Origin: Thermoplasmata archaeon
GTDB lineage: Archaea; Thermoplasmatota; Thermoplasmata; Lutacidiplasmatales; SKW197
Direction: 5' to 3'
Length of the DNA stretch: 64,000 bases
Assembly: GCA_038874435.1 (NCBI GenBank)
Contig: JAVZCK010000003.1
Location: 62,001-126,000 of the forward strand
A program made the translations under genes and the position numbers. Below are positions 55,432 through 63,338 of the stretch, piece by piece. Every line of letters starts with the position of its first letter. Positions within the stretch are counted from its first letter, which is position 1. The notes beneath the pieces are model-generated. The model ran no database searches. It saw only the letters and a program-made list of their open reading frames with translations, and had not been told where the DNA came from.

Positions 55432-56175
55432 TTAAATTCCATACATCTTCAGTACCTTTTCATACAGTCGGTAATCTGGTGATTTGGCAAACTTTTCAAT
55501 CGTCTCATCTGGCAATTCACCCAGCAATTCATCAAGAACAATCAGCAGTCTTTTTGTCTCCGCTTCTGATGTGTTCATAAGGTTCTCAAAAGCCTCCCTT
55601 GTGATTCCAAGATCAGAAAGCTCAGTTACAATTTCACCAATTGCGGCAACGGTTTTCTCCTCCATTTTTGCAACTTCCACCATTCTTGTCCTGAGATTTT
55701 CCTCAAGTTGAGCAATGGCTTTCTCTTTTTCCTCCAATTTCTTCACTTTTTCAATTAGCTCTTGCTCCATCGCCAGGATCTTCTCTTCTTTTTCACCTAC
55801 CTCTTTTGTCTTTACTGCCAGTTCCTCTTCAATTTCTCTCCTTTTTCTCTCTATCTCCTCATGGAGCTTTCTCAGCTCAGCACTTTTCGCTTCAATCTCG
55901 TTGCTTTTGTTTGCGATTTCTTTCTCCTTATTTAAAAGCTCTTCCTCCTTGGCAATCAGCTCTTTTCTCCTTGCCTCCAGTTCCTGTTTAATCTTCACAA
56001 TAATCATTCTCTGCTTATCCATCTCAGAGGTATCTTTTTGTGCCACTAGTTGTGATATCTGTGTCTGAGAGGGCATCTGAGGAGGCGTTGGGATTTTTTG
56101 CATTTCCTGCTGGCTTGTGGTTTTTCCCTCCGAAATCTCAGCTAGTTTTTCCTTGGCTTTATCTCTCAAACCCAT
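55432..56175 (-). CDS. Coiled-coil protein with MGLRDKA(K/R) head and LLGELPD tail
   Basis: This encodes 247 residues. The head MGLRDKAKEKLAEISEGK is shared with the 892-residue protein. A Pro/Gln-rich linker (IPTPPQMPSQTQISQL) and coiled coil (about 55-180) follow, then a globular C-terminal module LDELLGELPDETIEKFAKSP and LYEKVLKMY, shared with the zinc-ribbon protein upstream. It therefore bridges the two module types. The start at 56175 has GGAGAGG upstream; the TTG two codons earlier overlaps the previous stop. It is separated from the upstream gene by 2 nt and from the downstream one by 21 nt. Confidence 0.8.
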   Translation of the reverse strand: MGLRDKAKEKLAEISEGKTTSQQEMQKIPTPPQMPSQTQISQLVAQKDTSEMDKQRMIIVKIKQELEARRKELIAKEEELLNKEKEIANKSNEIEAKSAELRKLHEEIERKRREIEEELAVKTKEVGEKEEKILAMEQELIEKVKKLEEKEKAIAQLEENLRTRMVEVAKMEEKTVAAIGEIVTELSDLGITREAFENLMNTSEAETKRLLIVLDELLGELPDETIEKFAKSPDYRLYEKVLKMYGI

Positions 56176-56177
56176 CT

Positions 56178-57302
56178 TCAATCCTCTCCTACTTTATATT
56201 TATCCAGAATTTTTTCATACAATTTGAATTTTTCAGATTTTGCAAACTCTTCAATTTTGTTATCTGGCAATTCTCCTAAGAGGTCATCTAAGGTCTTAAG
56301 CATCGTGCGAAGTTCTTCAATTTCTTCGTCAGTAACTGCCATTTTCTTCAGTTTTTCATTTTCAGTGGTGAGTTCAGCAATCTGGCTCTTCAGTTTTTCA
56401 ATCTCCTCTTCTGCCTTCTTTGTTGCCTTCTTTACCCGTTTCTCAGTTTCCTCGTCCAGCTCTTTTTTCACCTTAAAAAGTTCTGCCTGCACCTGTTTCT
56501 GAGCTGCAAGCCAGTCCTTCTTGGAGATTTTGCCTCCTGAGGTTTGCGTCGCCTTAGAAATTGTCTCTTCCATAGCAGTTTGCATTTTTGTAAAATCGAG
56601 ATACTGGTCGATAACGCTATTTATACATTCTATGTTTTCATTCAGGAGGGATACGATTTCAACTAGAAATTTATCCTTTTCAATCTGACCACCTATCTTT
56701 GTCTCAGCTACAGAAGAAATTGTTTCTATGAATGTAGCCAGTGCGTCTTTCAGAGTTCCCTGAGGCAGTGTGTCTATCTTTTCCTTCAACTTCGCAATGT
56801 CTGTTTCAAGAATTTTCGAAAATTGTTTTCTTAATTCATCAGGAATCACTATTGACTTCACTTCAACTTCCTGCTCTTTTTCTAGTTCTTTTTCAACTTC
56901 TAGCTTTGTGTCACGCGGTTTTTCCACCTTTTCCGCATGCTGGGTAGTTTCGTCCACAACGCCAGCAACTGCCTTTATCACTTCCAGTGCCTTAGTGCGT
57001 TCCTCAATGTCTTCTGGGGTCTCTTTTTCCACTTTTTTTCCGAGGTCAAGCAATTTCAGAAGAAATTCTTCATCTACTGCTGTGCTGTCTTTGGTTCTAG
57101 TCTCCCGCAACACCTTGCCGCAGTACTCACATATTGTAGCGTATCTATCGACTACTTTTCCGCAGTAGGGGCATTCAATGCCTTCCTTTTCCACTTCCAG
57201 CAGAGAGAGACAGACCTCACACCGGTTATCTTTCTGTTTTACTTCCGATTTGCACGAAGAACAGACGATTCTGCCATCAGGCAGATAGGCCTTAAACACC
57301 AT
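56178..57302 (-). CDS. Double zinc-ribbon coiled-coil protein with LLGELPD tail
   Basis: This encodes 374 residues. The N-terminus has two C-x2-C pairs of zinc ribbons: C14/C17 with C28/C31 and C44/C47 with C58/C61 (VCSSCKS, RCEVCLS, ECPYCGK, ICEYCGK). An acidic helical region and coiled coil (about 270-330) follow. It ends with LDDLLGELPDNKIEEFAKSE and LYEKILDKY, nearly the same module as in the next gene. It is first gene of the run, with a TATA (57327-57336) about 28 nt before the ATG, probably leaderless. It could be a hub that joins nucleic acid or protein partners to the coiled-coil proteins; this is an inference. Confidence 0.8.
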   Translation of the reverse strand: MVFKAYLPDGRIVCSSCKSEVKQKDNRCEVCLSLLEVEKEGIECPYCGKVVDRYATICEYCGKVLRETRTKDSTAVDEEFLLKLLDLGKKVEKETPEDIEERTKALEVIKAVAGVVDETTQHAEKVEKPRDTKLEVEKELEKEQEVEVKSIVIPDELRKQFSKILETDIAKLKEKIDTLPQGTLKDALATFIETISSVAETKIGGQIEKDKFLVEIVSLLNENIECINSVIDQYLDFTKMQTAMEETISKATQTSGGKISKKDWLAAQKQVQAELFKVKKELDEETEKRVKKATKKAEEEIEKLKSQIAELTTENEKLKKMAVTDEEIEELRTMLKTLDDLLGELPDNKIEEFAKSEKFKLYEKILDKYKVGED

Positions 57303-57326
57303 TTGAACACTGTATTAAACATCAGA

Positions 57327-57336
57327 TTATAAACTT
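57327..57336. promoter_or_regulatory. Probable shared promoter of the coiled-coil run and the MTA phosphorylase gene
   Basis: ATTATAAACT reads as GTTTATAAT on the minus strand, about 28 nt before the ATG of the zinc-ribbon gene. On the plus strand it can serve the divergent gene with a start near 57360. The gap 57303-57468 has no other clear element. Confidence 0.5.
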
Positions 57337-57468
57337 TGCTGAACATTCTGTAAGTAGAATAGGGTGCAATGGAGCGAAGACCCAGTGTCAACGAAAGAAA
57401 ACAGGTCTATACCAATGTGGGAGATGTCAATAGAAAACCTAAAATCCCCCAACCTGTTCCCTGCATCT

Positions 57469-58260
57469 ATGGAACAGATAAAGGCAAAAATTGGCGTGAT
57501 TGGTGGTTCAGGCCTCTACGATTCTGGTCTTTTCACACCAGAGGAAACACTGAAAATCTCAACACCATATGGAGCGCCCTCATCAAATGTAGAGATTGGA
57601 AAAATAGAAAATGTAAGGGTAGCGTTTCTTGCAAGGCATGGAAAGGGGCATGTGATACCAGCCCACAAAGTGAATTACAGAGCAAACATCTGGGCGTTGA
57701 AGTCCGTTGGTGTGGAGAGAATTTATTCCATCCAAACAGTTGGCTCACTGAAGATGGAAATGGAGCCAGGTCATCTTGTTGTTCCAGACCAGTTCATAGA
57801 TTTCACAAAGAAGCGAGATTACTCATTTTACGATGGTGGCAGAACCTACCACATCTCGATGGCAGACCCATTCTGCGGTGAACTTCGCAAACTGCTCTGG
57901 AGCACAGCGGAAAAGCTTGGAATAAAGGTTCATCAAGCGGGAACTTATGTTTGCATAGAAGGTCCTAGATTTTCCACCAGGGCAGAGAGCAAGATGTTCA
58001 AGAACTTTGCAGACATCATTGGTATGACGCTTGTGCCAGAAGCCCAGCTTGCCAGAGAGCTTGAGATCTGCTATGCAAGTTTATGCCAGATTACTGATTA
58101 TGATGTCTGGGCTGAGAAGCCAGTGGATGCCCATGAGATTATTTCCACGATGCAGAAAAACATAGCCAGCATAAAGAAGATTCTCTCAGTATGTGTGCCC
58201 GCCACACCAGAGCAACGCTCATGCGAATGTAAGAATGCCCTTGAGTTTGCGGGAGTGTAG
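57469..58260 (+). CDS. mtnP: S-methyl-5'-thioadenosine phosphorylase
   Basis: This cleaves methylthioadenosine (a by-product of SAM use) to adenine and methylthioribose-1-phosphate. Its 263 residues belong to the PNP/MTAP family II: IGVIGGSGLYDSGLF, FLARHGKGHVIPAHKVNYRA, IQTVGSLKMEMEPGHLVVPD, GTYVCIEGPRFSTRAESKMF and LVPEAQLARELEICYASLCQ. TDYDVW is the purine-recognition segment. The start is uncertain: this ATG fits the family's usual N-terminus, but the frame is open back to a GTG at 57364 with ATGs at 57415 and 57424. Some archaeal members prefer inosine derivatives. Confidence 0.88.
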   Translation: MEQIKAKIGVIGGSGLYDSGLFTPEETLKISTPYGAPSSNVEIGKIENVRVAFLARHGKGHVIPAHKVNYRANIWALKSVGVERIYSIQTVGSLKMEMEPGHLVVPDQFIDFTKKRDYSFYDGGRTYHISMADPFCGELRKLLWSTAEKLGIKVHQAGTYVCIEGPRFSTRAESKMFKNFADIIGMTLVPEAQLARELEICYASLCQITDYDVWAEKPVDAHEIISTMQKNIASIKKILSVCVPATPEQRSCECKNALEFAGV

Positions 58261-58271
58261 GGGGCGTCTAA

Positions 58272-58424
58272 ATGCTGGTCACCTGCCCCAAATGTGGTTT
58301 CAAGTTTGACACAAGTTACGGTAGAAGTTTTGCCTGCAAGGGTTGTGCATCTGCAACATTTGGGGATTGCGGATATGTGAAATGTCCTAAGTGTGGACAT
58401 GAATTTCCAAAAACAAAAATGTGA
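58272..58424 (+). CDS. 50-residue zinc-ribbon protein
   Basis: The sequence has CPKCG near the N-terminus (LVTCPKCGFKFDTS), a CKGC in the middle (FACKGCASATFGDC) and a second CPKCG near the end (YVKCPKCGHEFPKTKM), six or seven cysteines in all. It should bind one or two zinc ions. It begins 12 nt after the MTA phosphorylase stop and ends 36 nt before the DUF92 gene, so it fits an operon. Small zinc ribbons of this type are common in archaea as nucleic-acid or protein-interaction modules; no function is assigned. Confidence 0.75.
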   Translation: MLVTCPKCGFKFDTSYGRSFACKGCASATFGDCGYVKCPKCGHEFPKTKM

Positions 58425-58460
58425 AAAAATAAAATTTAAGATGGGGAAAAAGGTAGAAAT

Positions 58461-59195
58461 ATGGCACTTGAGAATGTTCTACTTAGTGCTTTGCTATGCT
58501 TTATTATCGGAGTAATTGCATACTGGAAGCATGTGCTGGATTTTGAGGGCACGATCACTGCGTTCCTTGTGGGTTTTCCAATTGGTATTGCGAGCATTCC
58601 TTGGCTTGCCCTGCTTCTACTCTTCCTCATTGCCAGTTTCGGCGCAACAAAGTTCAAATTTGAGACCAAGAAAAAACTGGGTGTTCAGGAGGGAAAAAGG
58701 GGAGAGCGGAGCTGGAGGAATGTGCTTGCAAATGGCGTTGTCCCGATGTTTCTTGGGGTTGCCTATTCATTCGGCTTACCAGAAATACGCGAAGCCATTG
58801 TGTTCATGTATCTCACCGCCCTGGCTGTCGCTGCTTCAGACACACTTGCAAGCGAAATTGGAGTGCTTTCTGACAGGGTTTACCTAATAACAAATTTTAA
58901 GCGGGTGAAGCAGGGCACAAATGGAGGTATTTCTTTGCTTGGTGAACTCTGGGCGTTTAATGGAAGCTTGTTTGTATCTGTTGTGGGGCTTGGTTTCCTT
59001 GCTTTGTTCGGTGAAATAGAGTTCAACTTGCTTAATCTACTTTTGATTTCAGGATTGGGTTTCTTAGGGTGCCAGCTTGACAGTTTGTTTGGTGCAGTGC
59101 TTGAGAACAAGAGGTTGCTAACAAAAGGCACAAATAATCTTCTCTCTATCGGGTGCACGATAATAATTGCGGTGGTGATACTGTGGCTGATTTAG
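58461..59195 (+). CDS. DUF92/TMEM19-family integral membrane protein
   Basis: This encodes 244 residues with six or seven membrane helices and the DUF92 signatures: DFEGTITAFLVGFPIGI, FGATKFKFETKKKLGVQEGK, AASDTLASEIGVLSDRVYLI, GTNGGISLLGELWAF and DSLFGAVLENKRLLTKGTNN. Plant VTE6 in this family phosphorylates phytyl phosphate. An archaeal role in polyprenyl or isoprenoid phosphate metabolism is plausible but unproven. Its end overlaps apgM by 13 nt. Confidence 0.88.
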   Translation: MALENVLLSALLCFIIGVIAYWKHVLDFEGTITAFLVGFPIGIASIPWLALLLLFLIASFGATKFKFETKKKLGVQEGKRGERSWRNVLANGVVPMFLGVAYSFGLPEIREAIVFMYLTALAVAASDTLASEIGVLSDRVYLITNFKRVKQGTNGGISLLGELWAFNGSLFVSVVGLGFLALFGEIEFNLLNLLLISGLGFLGCQLDSLFGAVLENKRLLTKGTNNLLSIGCTIIIAVVILWLI

Positions 59196-60415
59196 GAAAG
59201 ATGCTGATTGTAATTTGCGATGGGCTTGGAGACAGGCCAGTGAAAGAGTTCAAAGGGAAAACCCCCCTCCAGGTAGCGAAGAGACCAGCAATTAATAAAC
59301 TTGCGAGTAGCGGAATCTGCGGGATGATGTATCCGATTGATGTTGGTGTGAGAGCTGGCAGCGATACTTCTCATCTTGCAATTCTGGGATACGACCCTTA
59401 TAAACTTTACACTGGCAGGGGCCCATATGAGGCAGCTGGTGTCGGGCTTGAAGTCAGGGGTGGCGATGTTGCCTTCAGATGCAATTTCTCAACAGTTGAT
59501 GAGAACTTAGTTGTTAAAGATAGGAGAGCAGGTAGAATCAAGGAGAGGACTAACGAAATTGCAAGAGCACTGGATGGCATGGAAATAGAGGGTGTGAAAG
59601 TGCTATTCAAGGAGTCAATAGAGCATCGGGCTGTTCTGGTTTTGCGAGGCGATGGCTTGAGTCCCTACATTACGGATGCAGACCCACATGGAGAAAACAA
59701 GAAGGTAAGTGAGGTGAAGGCCCTGAAGCCAGAAGCAGAACTTACTGCAAGAGTGGTAAACAAGTTTGTGAATGAGAGCTATAGAATTTTAAAAGAGCAT
59801 CCTGTGAACAAAGAGAGAATTGCGAAGGGTTTGCCCCCAGCTAACATCGTGTTGCCAAGGGGTGCAGGAATTGTGCCTCACATACCAAAAGTGGGAGAAC
59901 TGTACCACATAAAAGGGGCTGCAATAACTGGAATTGCACTTGTGAAAGGAGTGTGCAGAGTTGCTGGTCTTGATATTATAGATGTGAAAGGGGCTACAGG
60001 AGGTCTGGATACGGACATGATGGCAAAGGCAGAAGCGGTGGTGAAGGCACTGGACGCCTATGACCTTGTGTTTGTCAACATTAAAGCCCCTGACATTTGT
60101 GGACATGATGGCAACGCTAAAGAGAAAGTAAAAGTGATTGAAAGGATTGATGCCGCCCTCGATTACATACTGAAGAATGCAAACCAGAACTATGTAATCG
60201 CCCTAACTGCAGACCACACGACACCAGTAAGTGTTAAAGACCACACTGGAGATGCTGTGCCTCTCGCAATCTGTGGAGAGGGTGTTCGGAAAGACAGTGT
60301 GAGAGCGTTCGACGAGATTAGTTGTGCAAGAGGAGGATTGGGCACAATTCTTGGAAAGAATTTGTTGCCATTGCTGCTTCAGCTAACTGCACGTTCGGAA
60401 AAATTCGGAAGCTGA
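59183..60415 (+). CDS. apgM: 2,3-bisphosphoglycerate-independent phosphoglycerate mutase, archaeal type
   Basis: This interconverts 3- and 2-phosphoglycerate in glycolysis/gluconeogenesis. It has about 410 residues and belongs to the alkaline-phosphatase superfamily: metal site MLIVICDGLGDRP, nucleophile region DVGVRAGSDTSHLAILGYDP, GRGPYEAAGVGLEV, VFVNIKAPDICGHDGNAKEK and ALTADHTTPVSVKDHTGDAV. The start is probably the GTG at 59183, with GGTGAT 3 nt upstream; an ATG at 59201 would also give a complete enzyme. With tpiA in this window it supports a standard lower glycolytic route. Confidence 0.93.
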   Translation: MADLGKMLIVICDGLGDRPVKEFKGKTPLQVAKRPAINKLASSGICGMMYPIDVGVRAGSDTSHLAILGYDPYKLYTGRGPYEAAGVGLEVRGGDVAFRCNFSTVDENLVVKDRRAGRIKERTNEIARALDGMEIEGVKVLFKESIEHRAVLVLRGDGLSPYITDADPHGENKKVSEVKALKPEAELTARVVNKFVNESYRILKEHPVNKERIAKGLPPANIVLPRGAGIVPHIPKVGELYHIKGAAITGIALVKGVCRVAGLDIIDVKGATGGLDTDMMAKAEAVVKALDAYDLVFVNIKAPDICGHDGNAKEKVKVIERIDAALDYILKNANQNYVIALTADHTTPVSVKDHTGDAVPLAICGEGVRKDSVRAFDEISCARGGLGTILGKNLLPLLLQLTARSEKFGS

Positions 60416-60419
60416 GATT

Positions 60420-61577
60420 TTGGATAAAACAAACAATATAAACTTTATTTACTATAGTTATACATTTTTTAGTTATCTTTTCATGTTCTCACCGATATGG
60501 ATTATTTTTCTTCTTAACCATAATTTTACGATGGTGGAGATTGGAATTATAGATGCAATTTACTGGCTAGCATTGTTTGTGTTTCAGATTCCTGCAGGGC
60601 TGTTATCCGATAAGTATCCGAGAATTTACATAATGGCAATTAGTTCGCTTCTTGTAGGAGTTGCAATTATTGTTTTTTCGTTTCCGTTTTCATTTTGGAT
60701 CGTGGTGTTCTCTTATGTGCTCTGGGCTGCAGGTGTGGCAATGAAGAATGTCGGCGATGCTGCCTGGCTCTTTGATTACATGTATACAGTTGGTGAACAG
60801 AATAAATTTACAAAGGTTTATGGGTATGGATGGGCAATTTCGGAGGTAGCAATTGGAGTAGGTGCAATATTGGGAGGTTACCTTGGAAATCACTTTTCTC
60901 TTCAGTTTCCAATTTTGCTTAGTGGGATAATAATTCTATTCTCGGCAATCCTACCTTTTCAACTTCCCTGCTCTTCTACAATTCATAGAAAAGAAAATGT
61001 GATTGAAAATTTAATGCAAAGTATTAAAATTCTGAGAAATAACAGAAAGCTCTACATTTTACTCCTCATTGGGGGCGTGTATGCTGCATTTGATGGTGTT
61101 TTTATTATATTAAAGCAACCATTTATGTATTTTATTGGATTTACGGTGGATCAGATTGGTTTGATTTACCTTATATTTACTTTCGTGGGTGCATTTGCGT
61201 CTTTTACGATGTACAAATTGGAAAAGGCAATGGGTAAACAGATCCTGGTTCTAGTTGGCCTTCTTCCTCTCTTGAGCGTAGTGGTGATGGTGGTTGTGCC
61301 TGGGCTTCTAGCTGTGACTGGTGTGATTATGGTTGGATTTACTACTGGTCTTACAATGCCTTTGATGGTTTATTATGTGAACTTAGAGGTACCTTCTGAG
61401 AAGCGAGGTGTGATGCTCAGCTACATTAGCGTGATTTATACGGCTATTTTGATACCACTTTCACCGCTCTGTGGTTTTCTAGCGGATATTTCACTTCAGC
61501 TTGCAATAGTTTCCTTAGTTTGCCTCTGTATTCCGCTTCTGGTGCTTGTGGTTGTCGCCTATAAAAAGAGGAGATAG
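60420..61577 (+). CDS. Major facilitator superfamily transporter
   Basis: This encodes 385 residues with about twelve membrane helices in two bundles. The loop between helices 2 and 3 reads PAGLLSDKYPRIYIMAISSL, the MFS GxLaDrxGrr-type motif; the sixth loop has FLADISLQ. It is a drug- or solute-type permease whose substrate cannot be told from sequence. It starts with TTG 4 nt after the apgM stop, an unusual start accepted because the first helix (YYSYTFFSYLFMFSPIWIIF) follows directly. Confidence 0.82.
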   Translation: MDKTNNINFIYYSYTFFSYLFMFSPIWIIFLLNHNFTMVEIGIIDAIYWLALFVFQIPAGLLSDKYPRIYIMAISSLLVGVAIIVFSFPFSFWIVVFSYVLWAAGVAMKNVGDAAWLFDYMYTVGEQNKFTKVYGYGWAISEVAIGVGAILGGYLGNHFSLQFPILLSGIIILFSAILPFQLPCSSTIHRKENVIENLMQSIKILRNNRKLYILLLIGGVYAAFDGVFIILKQPFMYFIGFTVDQIGLIYLIFTFVGAFASFTMYKLEKAMGKQILVLVGLLPLLSVVVMVVVPGLLAVTGVIMVGFTTGLTMPLMVYYVNLEVPSEKRGVMLSYISVIYTAILIPLSPLCGFLADISLQLAIVSLVCLCIPLLVLVVVAYKKRR

Positions 61578-61587
61578 TTTTTTCAGG

Positions 61588-61599
61588 CCTACATGTAGG
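61588..61599. promoter_or_regulatory. 12-bp palindrome before the radC promoter
   Basis: CCTACATGTAGG is perfectly self-complementary. It lies 7 nt upstream of the TATA-like CTTTTAAATT that precedes radC, a place where an activator or repressor dimer could bind. It is a single short site, so chance is possible. Confidence 0.3.
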
Positions 61600-61636
61600 G
61601 ATTGCTTTTAAATTCAGGGTTGAGGTAATGTGAATC

Positions 61637-62314
61637 ATGTGGTCTGTGAAAATCAAGGACATGCCTCCGGCAGAGAGGCCAAGAGAAAGATTACTGATGT
61701 TTGGCACGAACAAGCTGAGCAACACGGAGTTGCTCGCAATTCTGATAAGAACGGGAAACAAGCAGGGAAGTGCACTGGACCTCGCTAAAAAAATGCTGGC
61801 AGAAACTACGGTACTGGAACTCTCAAAACTCTCTGCCCAGGAAATTGCATCAAGATTTGGTGTTGGTCTCACTGCGGGCTGCATTATCGCGGCTGCATTT
61901 GAGCTTGCACGAAGGTTGTCCGAGGAGATGCAGTATGTGCCTGAACAGATTCAGAGTGCATCAGAAGCAGCCAGAGTTGCTAGGAGATACATCGTAGATG
62001 ACACAAAGGAGAATTTCATCACAATTTTTCTAAATGGCAAGAACAGAATTGTTAAGGCGGAGACAACGAGCGTGGGTATTTCCAACATGTCAATTGTAGA
62101 GCCGAGAGAAATTTTTTCGAAGGCATTGTTGCTGAAAGCAACAGGCGTAATCATTGCTCACAACCATCCCTCCGGCGAGACAGAGCCAAGCGAGGAAGAT
62201 TTGAAGCTCACGAGAAGAATAAAGGAGGGGTGCCTGCTGCTGAACCTCACATTGCTGGACCACATTGTTCTTGGAAATGGATTTACGAGTTTGAGGGAGA
62301 AGGGGTTGATTTAA
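61637..62314 (+). CDS. radC: RadC family JAB/MPN-domain protein
   Basis: This encodes 225 residues: an N-terminal helix-hairpin-helix region (DMPPAERPRERLLMFGTNKL; FGVGLTAGCIIAAAFELARR) and a C-terminal JAMM metalloprotease-like domain with the motif AHNHPSGETEPSEEDLKLTR. LLDHIVLGNGFTSLREKGLI closes the fold. Despite its name, a DNA-repair role of RadC is doubtful; members may be nucleases or peptidases. It is common in bacteria and patchy in archaea, suggesting past transfer. GAGGTAAT lies upstream of the ATG, and a TATA-like CTTTTAAATT is about 26 nt from it. Confidence 0.9.
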   Translation: MWSVKIKDMPPAERPRERLLMFGTNKLSNTELLAILIRTGNKQGSALDLAKKMLAETTVLELSKLSAQEIASRFGVGLTAGCIIAAAFELARRLSEEMQYVPEQIQSASEAARVARRYIVDDTKENFITIFLNGKNRIVKAETTSVGISNMSIVEPREIFSKALLLKATGVIIAHNHPSGETEPSEEDLKLTRRIKEGCLLLNLTLLDHIVLGNGFTSLREKGLI

Positions 62315-62315
62315 G

Positions 62316-62498
62316 ATGACAGTCGATTACTACATAGACGCGACAGACCTTGCTGGAAATGCAGCAACTCACGGAAATGCCGCAACACCCCACTTCATCA
62401 GTGTGGGTGGTGTCTTTGAGAGCGGTGCAATCCTCATCGTGCTCTGTGTTTTCGTGTGTGTGGGACTTATTGCTGACAGAAGGCATCGCCTGCAGTAA
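62316..62498 (+). pseudogene. Short surface-protein tail, probable relic
   Basis: This 60-residue frame begins 1 nt after the radC stop. It reads TVDYYIDATDLAGNAATHGN, then TPHFISVGGVFESGAILIVL, a membrane helix and an RRHR tail. This is what the last Ig-like strand pair and C-terminal anchor of a large surface protein look like, but no signal peptide or preceding domains exist. I read it as the 3' remnant of a deleted gene fused behind radC. It could instead be a real small membrane protein translated by coupling. Confidence 0.5.
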
Positions 62499-62514
62499 AT
62501 CTTTTCCATTTTTC

Positions 62515-62543
62515 GGAAGACCCTTCCAAAACTTTTTTGTTTT
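62515..62543 (+). terminator. Hairpin plus T-tract terminator
   Basis: GGAAG-ACC-CTTCC (stem 62515-62519 with 62523-62527) is followed by runs of six and five T. It lies after the radC unit and before the next promoter. Confidence 0.55.
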
Positions 62544-62578
62544 TCTTTATTGAGGAAAAAGAGCAAGGTCTCCATAAT

Positions 62579-62588
62579 CTATATATTT
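62579..62588 (+). promoter_or_regulatory. TATA box of the second KaiC-like gene
   Basis: CTATATATTT predicts transcription start near 62610, just before GGTGAT (62613-62618) and a TTG start at 62622. This argues against upstream in-frame starts. Confidence 0.6.
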
Positions 62589-62621
62589 AGGATGTGCATA
62601 TGGAAGTGCATAGGTGATGGT

Positions 62622-63323
62622 TTGGACAGAATAAAAACCTTCGTGGAAGGGCTAGATGAGGACTTAAATGGAGGGTTTCCCAAGGGACACATAATACTGA
62701 TAACTGGTACTCCAGGTACTATGAAATCTTCACTTGTGCTGAATGTGATGTTTCAGAACGCACTCCACAACAATATGAAATCCCTCTATATTTCAGTTGA
62801 AGAGAGCAAAGAAAGTTTAGTGGCTACAATGGAGAATCTGGGTCTCACACCTCTTGATGAAAGAAAGCTGTTTATAGTGGATGTTGCAAAGCTGCGCCTG
62901 GAACATCAGGAAGCAGATGAGGCAAGAGACTGGCTAAAAATTTTAAAGGAATATATTTTCAGAAGGGTAAGAGATGAGCACTTTGAAATTGTGGCAATTG
63001 ACTCACTCACAGCGCTTTATTCCCTTGTTGCCTTTACAAATCCGAGAAACGAACTTTTCCACTTCTTTGGTTTTCTCAGAGAACTGGGTGTTACTGTGCT
63101 GCTCATTTGTGAAGCAGTGAGTGAAGAAAGTGCGTTCGGCCTTTATCGAGAGGACTATCTTGCAGATGGTATCATTCAGCTTAAGTTCACATCATTGGGA
63201 GAGAGTGATGTCTCGCTGCGCATCAGAATTGTAAAGATGAGACATACAAAAGTTCATCATGGTTACAAGGCTCTGATACTGAGGGACGGAAAATTTGTGA
63301 CCACACCGATAATCACAGAATAA
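62622..63323 (+). CDS. KaiC-like RecA-superfamily ATPase, single domain
   Basis: This encodes 233 residues. It starts LDRIKTFVEGLDEDLNGGFP after a TTG that has GGTGAT 3 nt upstream. Walker A reads TGTPGTMKSSLVLNVM, with Met where the last glycine usually is. LYISVEESKESLVATMENLG, Walker B IVAIDSLTALYSLVAF and the C-terminal IRIVKMRHTKVHHGYKALIL follow. It is clearly a paralogue of the ATPase at 20982 and a cytosolic signalling or assembly switch of unknown partner. It stands alone after a terminator, convergent with the surface-protein gene at the right edge. Confidence 0.85.
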   Translation: MDRIKTFVEGLDEDLNGGFPKGHIILITGTPGTMKSSLVLNVMFQNALHNNMKSLYISVEESKESLVATMENLGLTPLDERKLFIVDVAKLRLEHQEADEARDWLKILKEYIFRRVRDEHFEIVAIDSLTALYSLVAFTNPRNELFHFFGFLRELGVTVLLICEAVSEESAFGLYREDYLADGIIQLKFTSLGESDVSLRIRIVKMRHTKVHHGYKALILRDGKFVTTPIITE

Positions 63324-63338
63324 ACGCCCGAAAACTAC

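Noticed and set aside
57369-57881. A 170-residue plus-strand open frame inside the MTA phosphorylase gene
   Set aside because: It is in another frame of mtnP, has no recognisable domain and its composition is that of a frame-shifted reading; the mtnP frame holds all family motifs.
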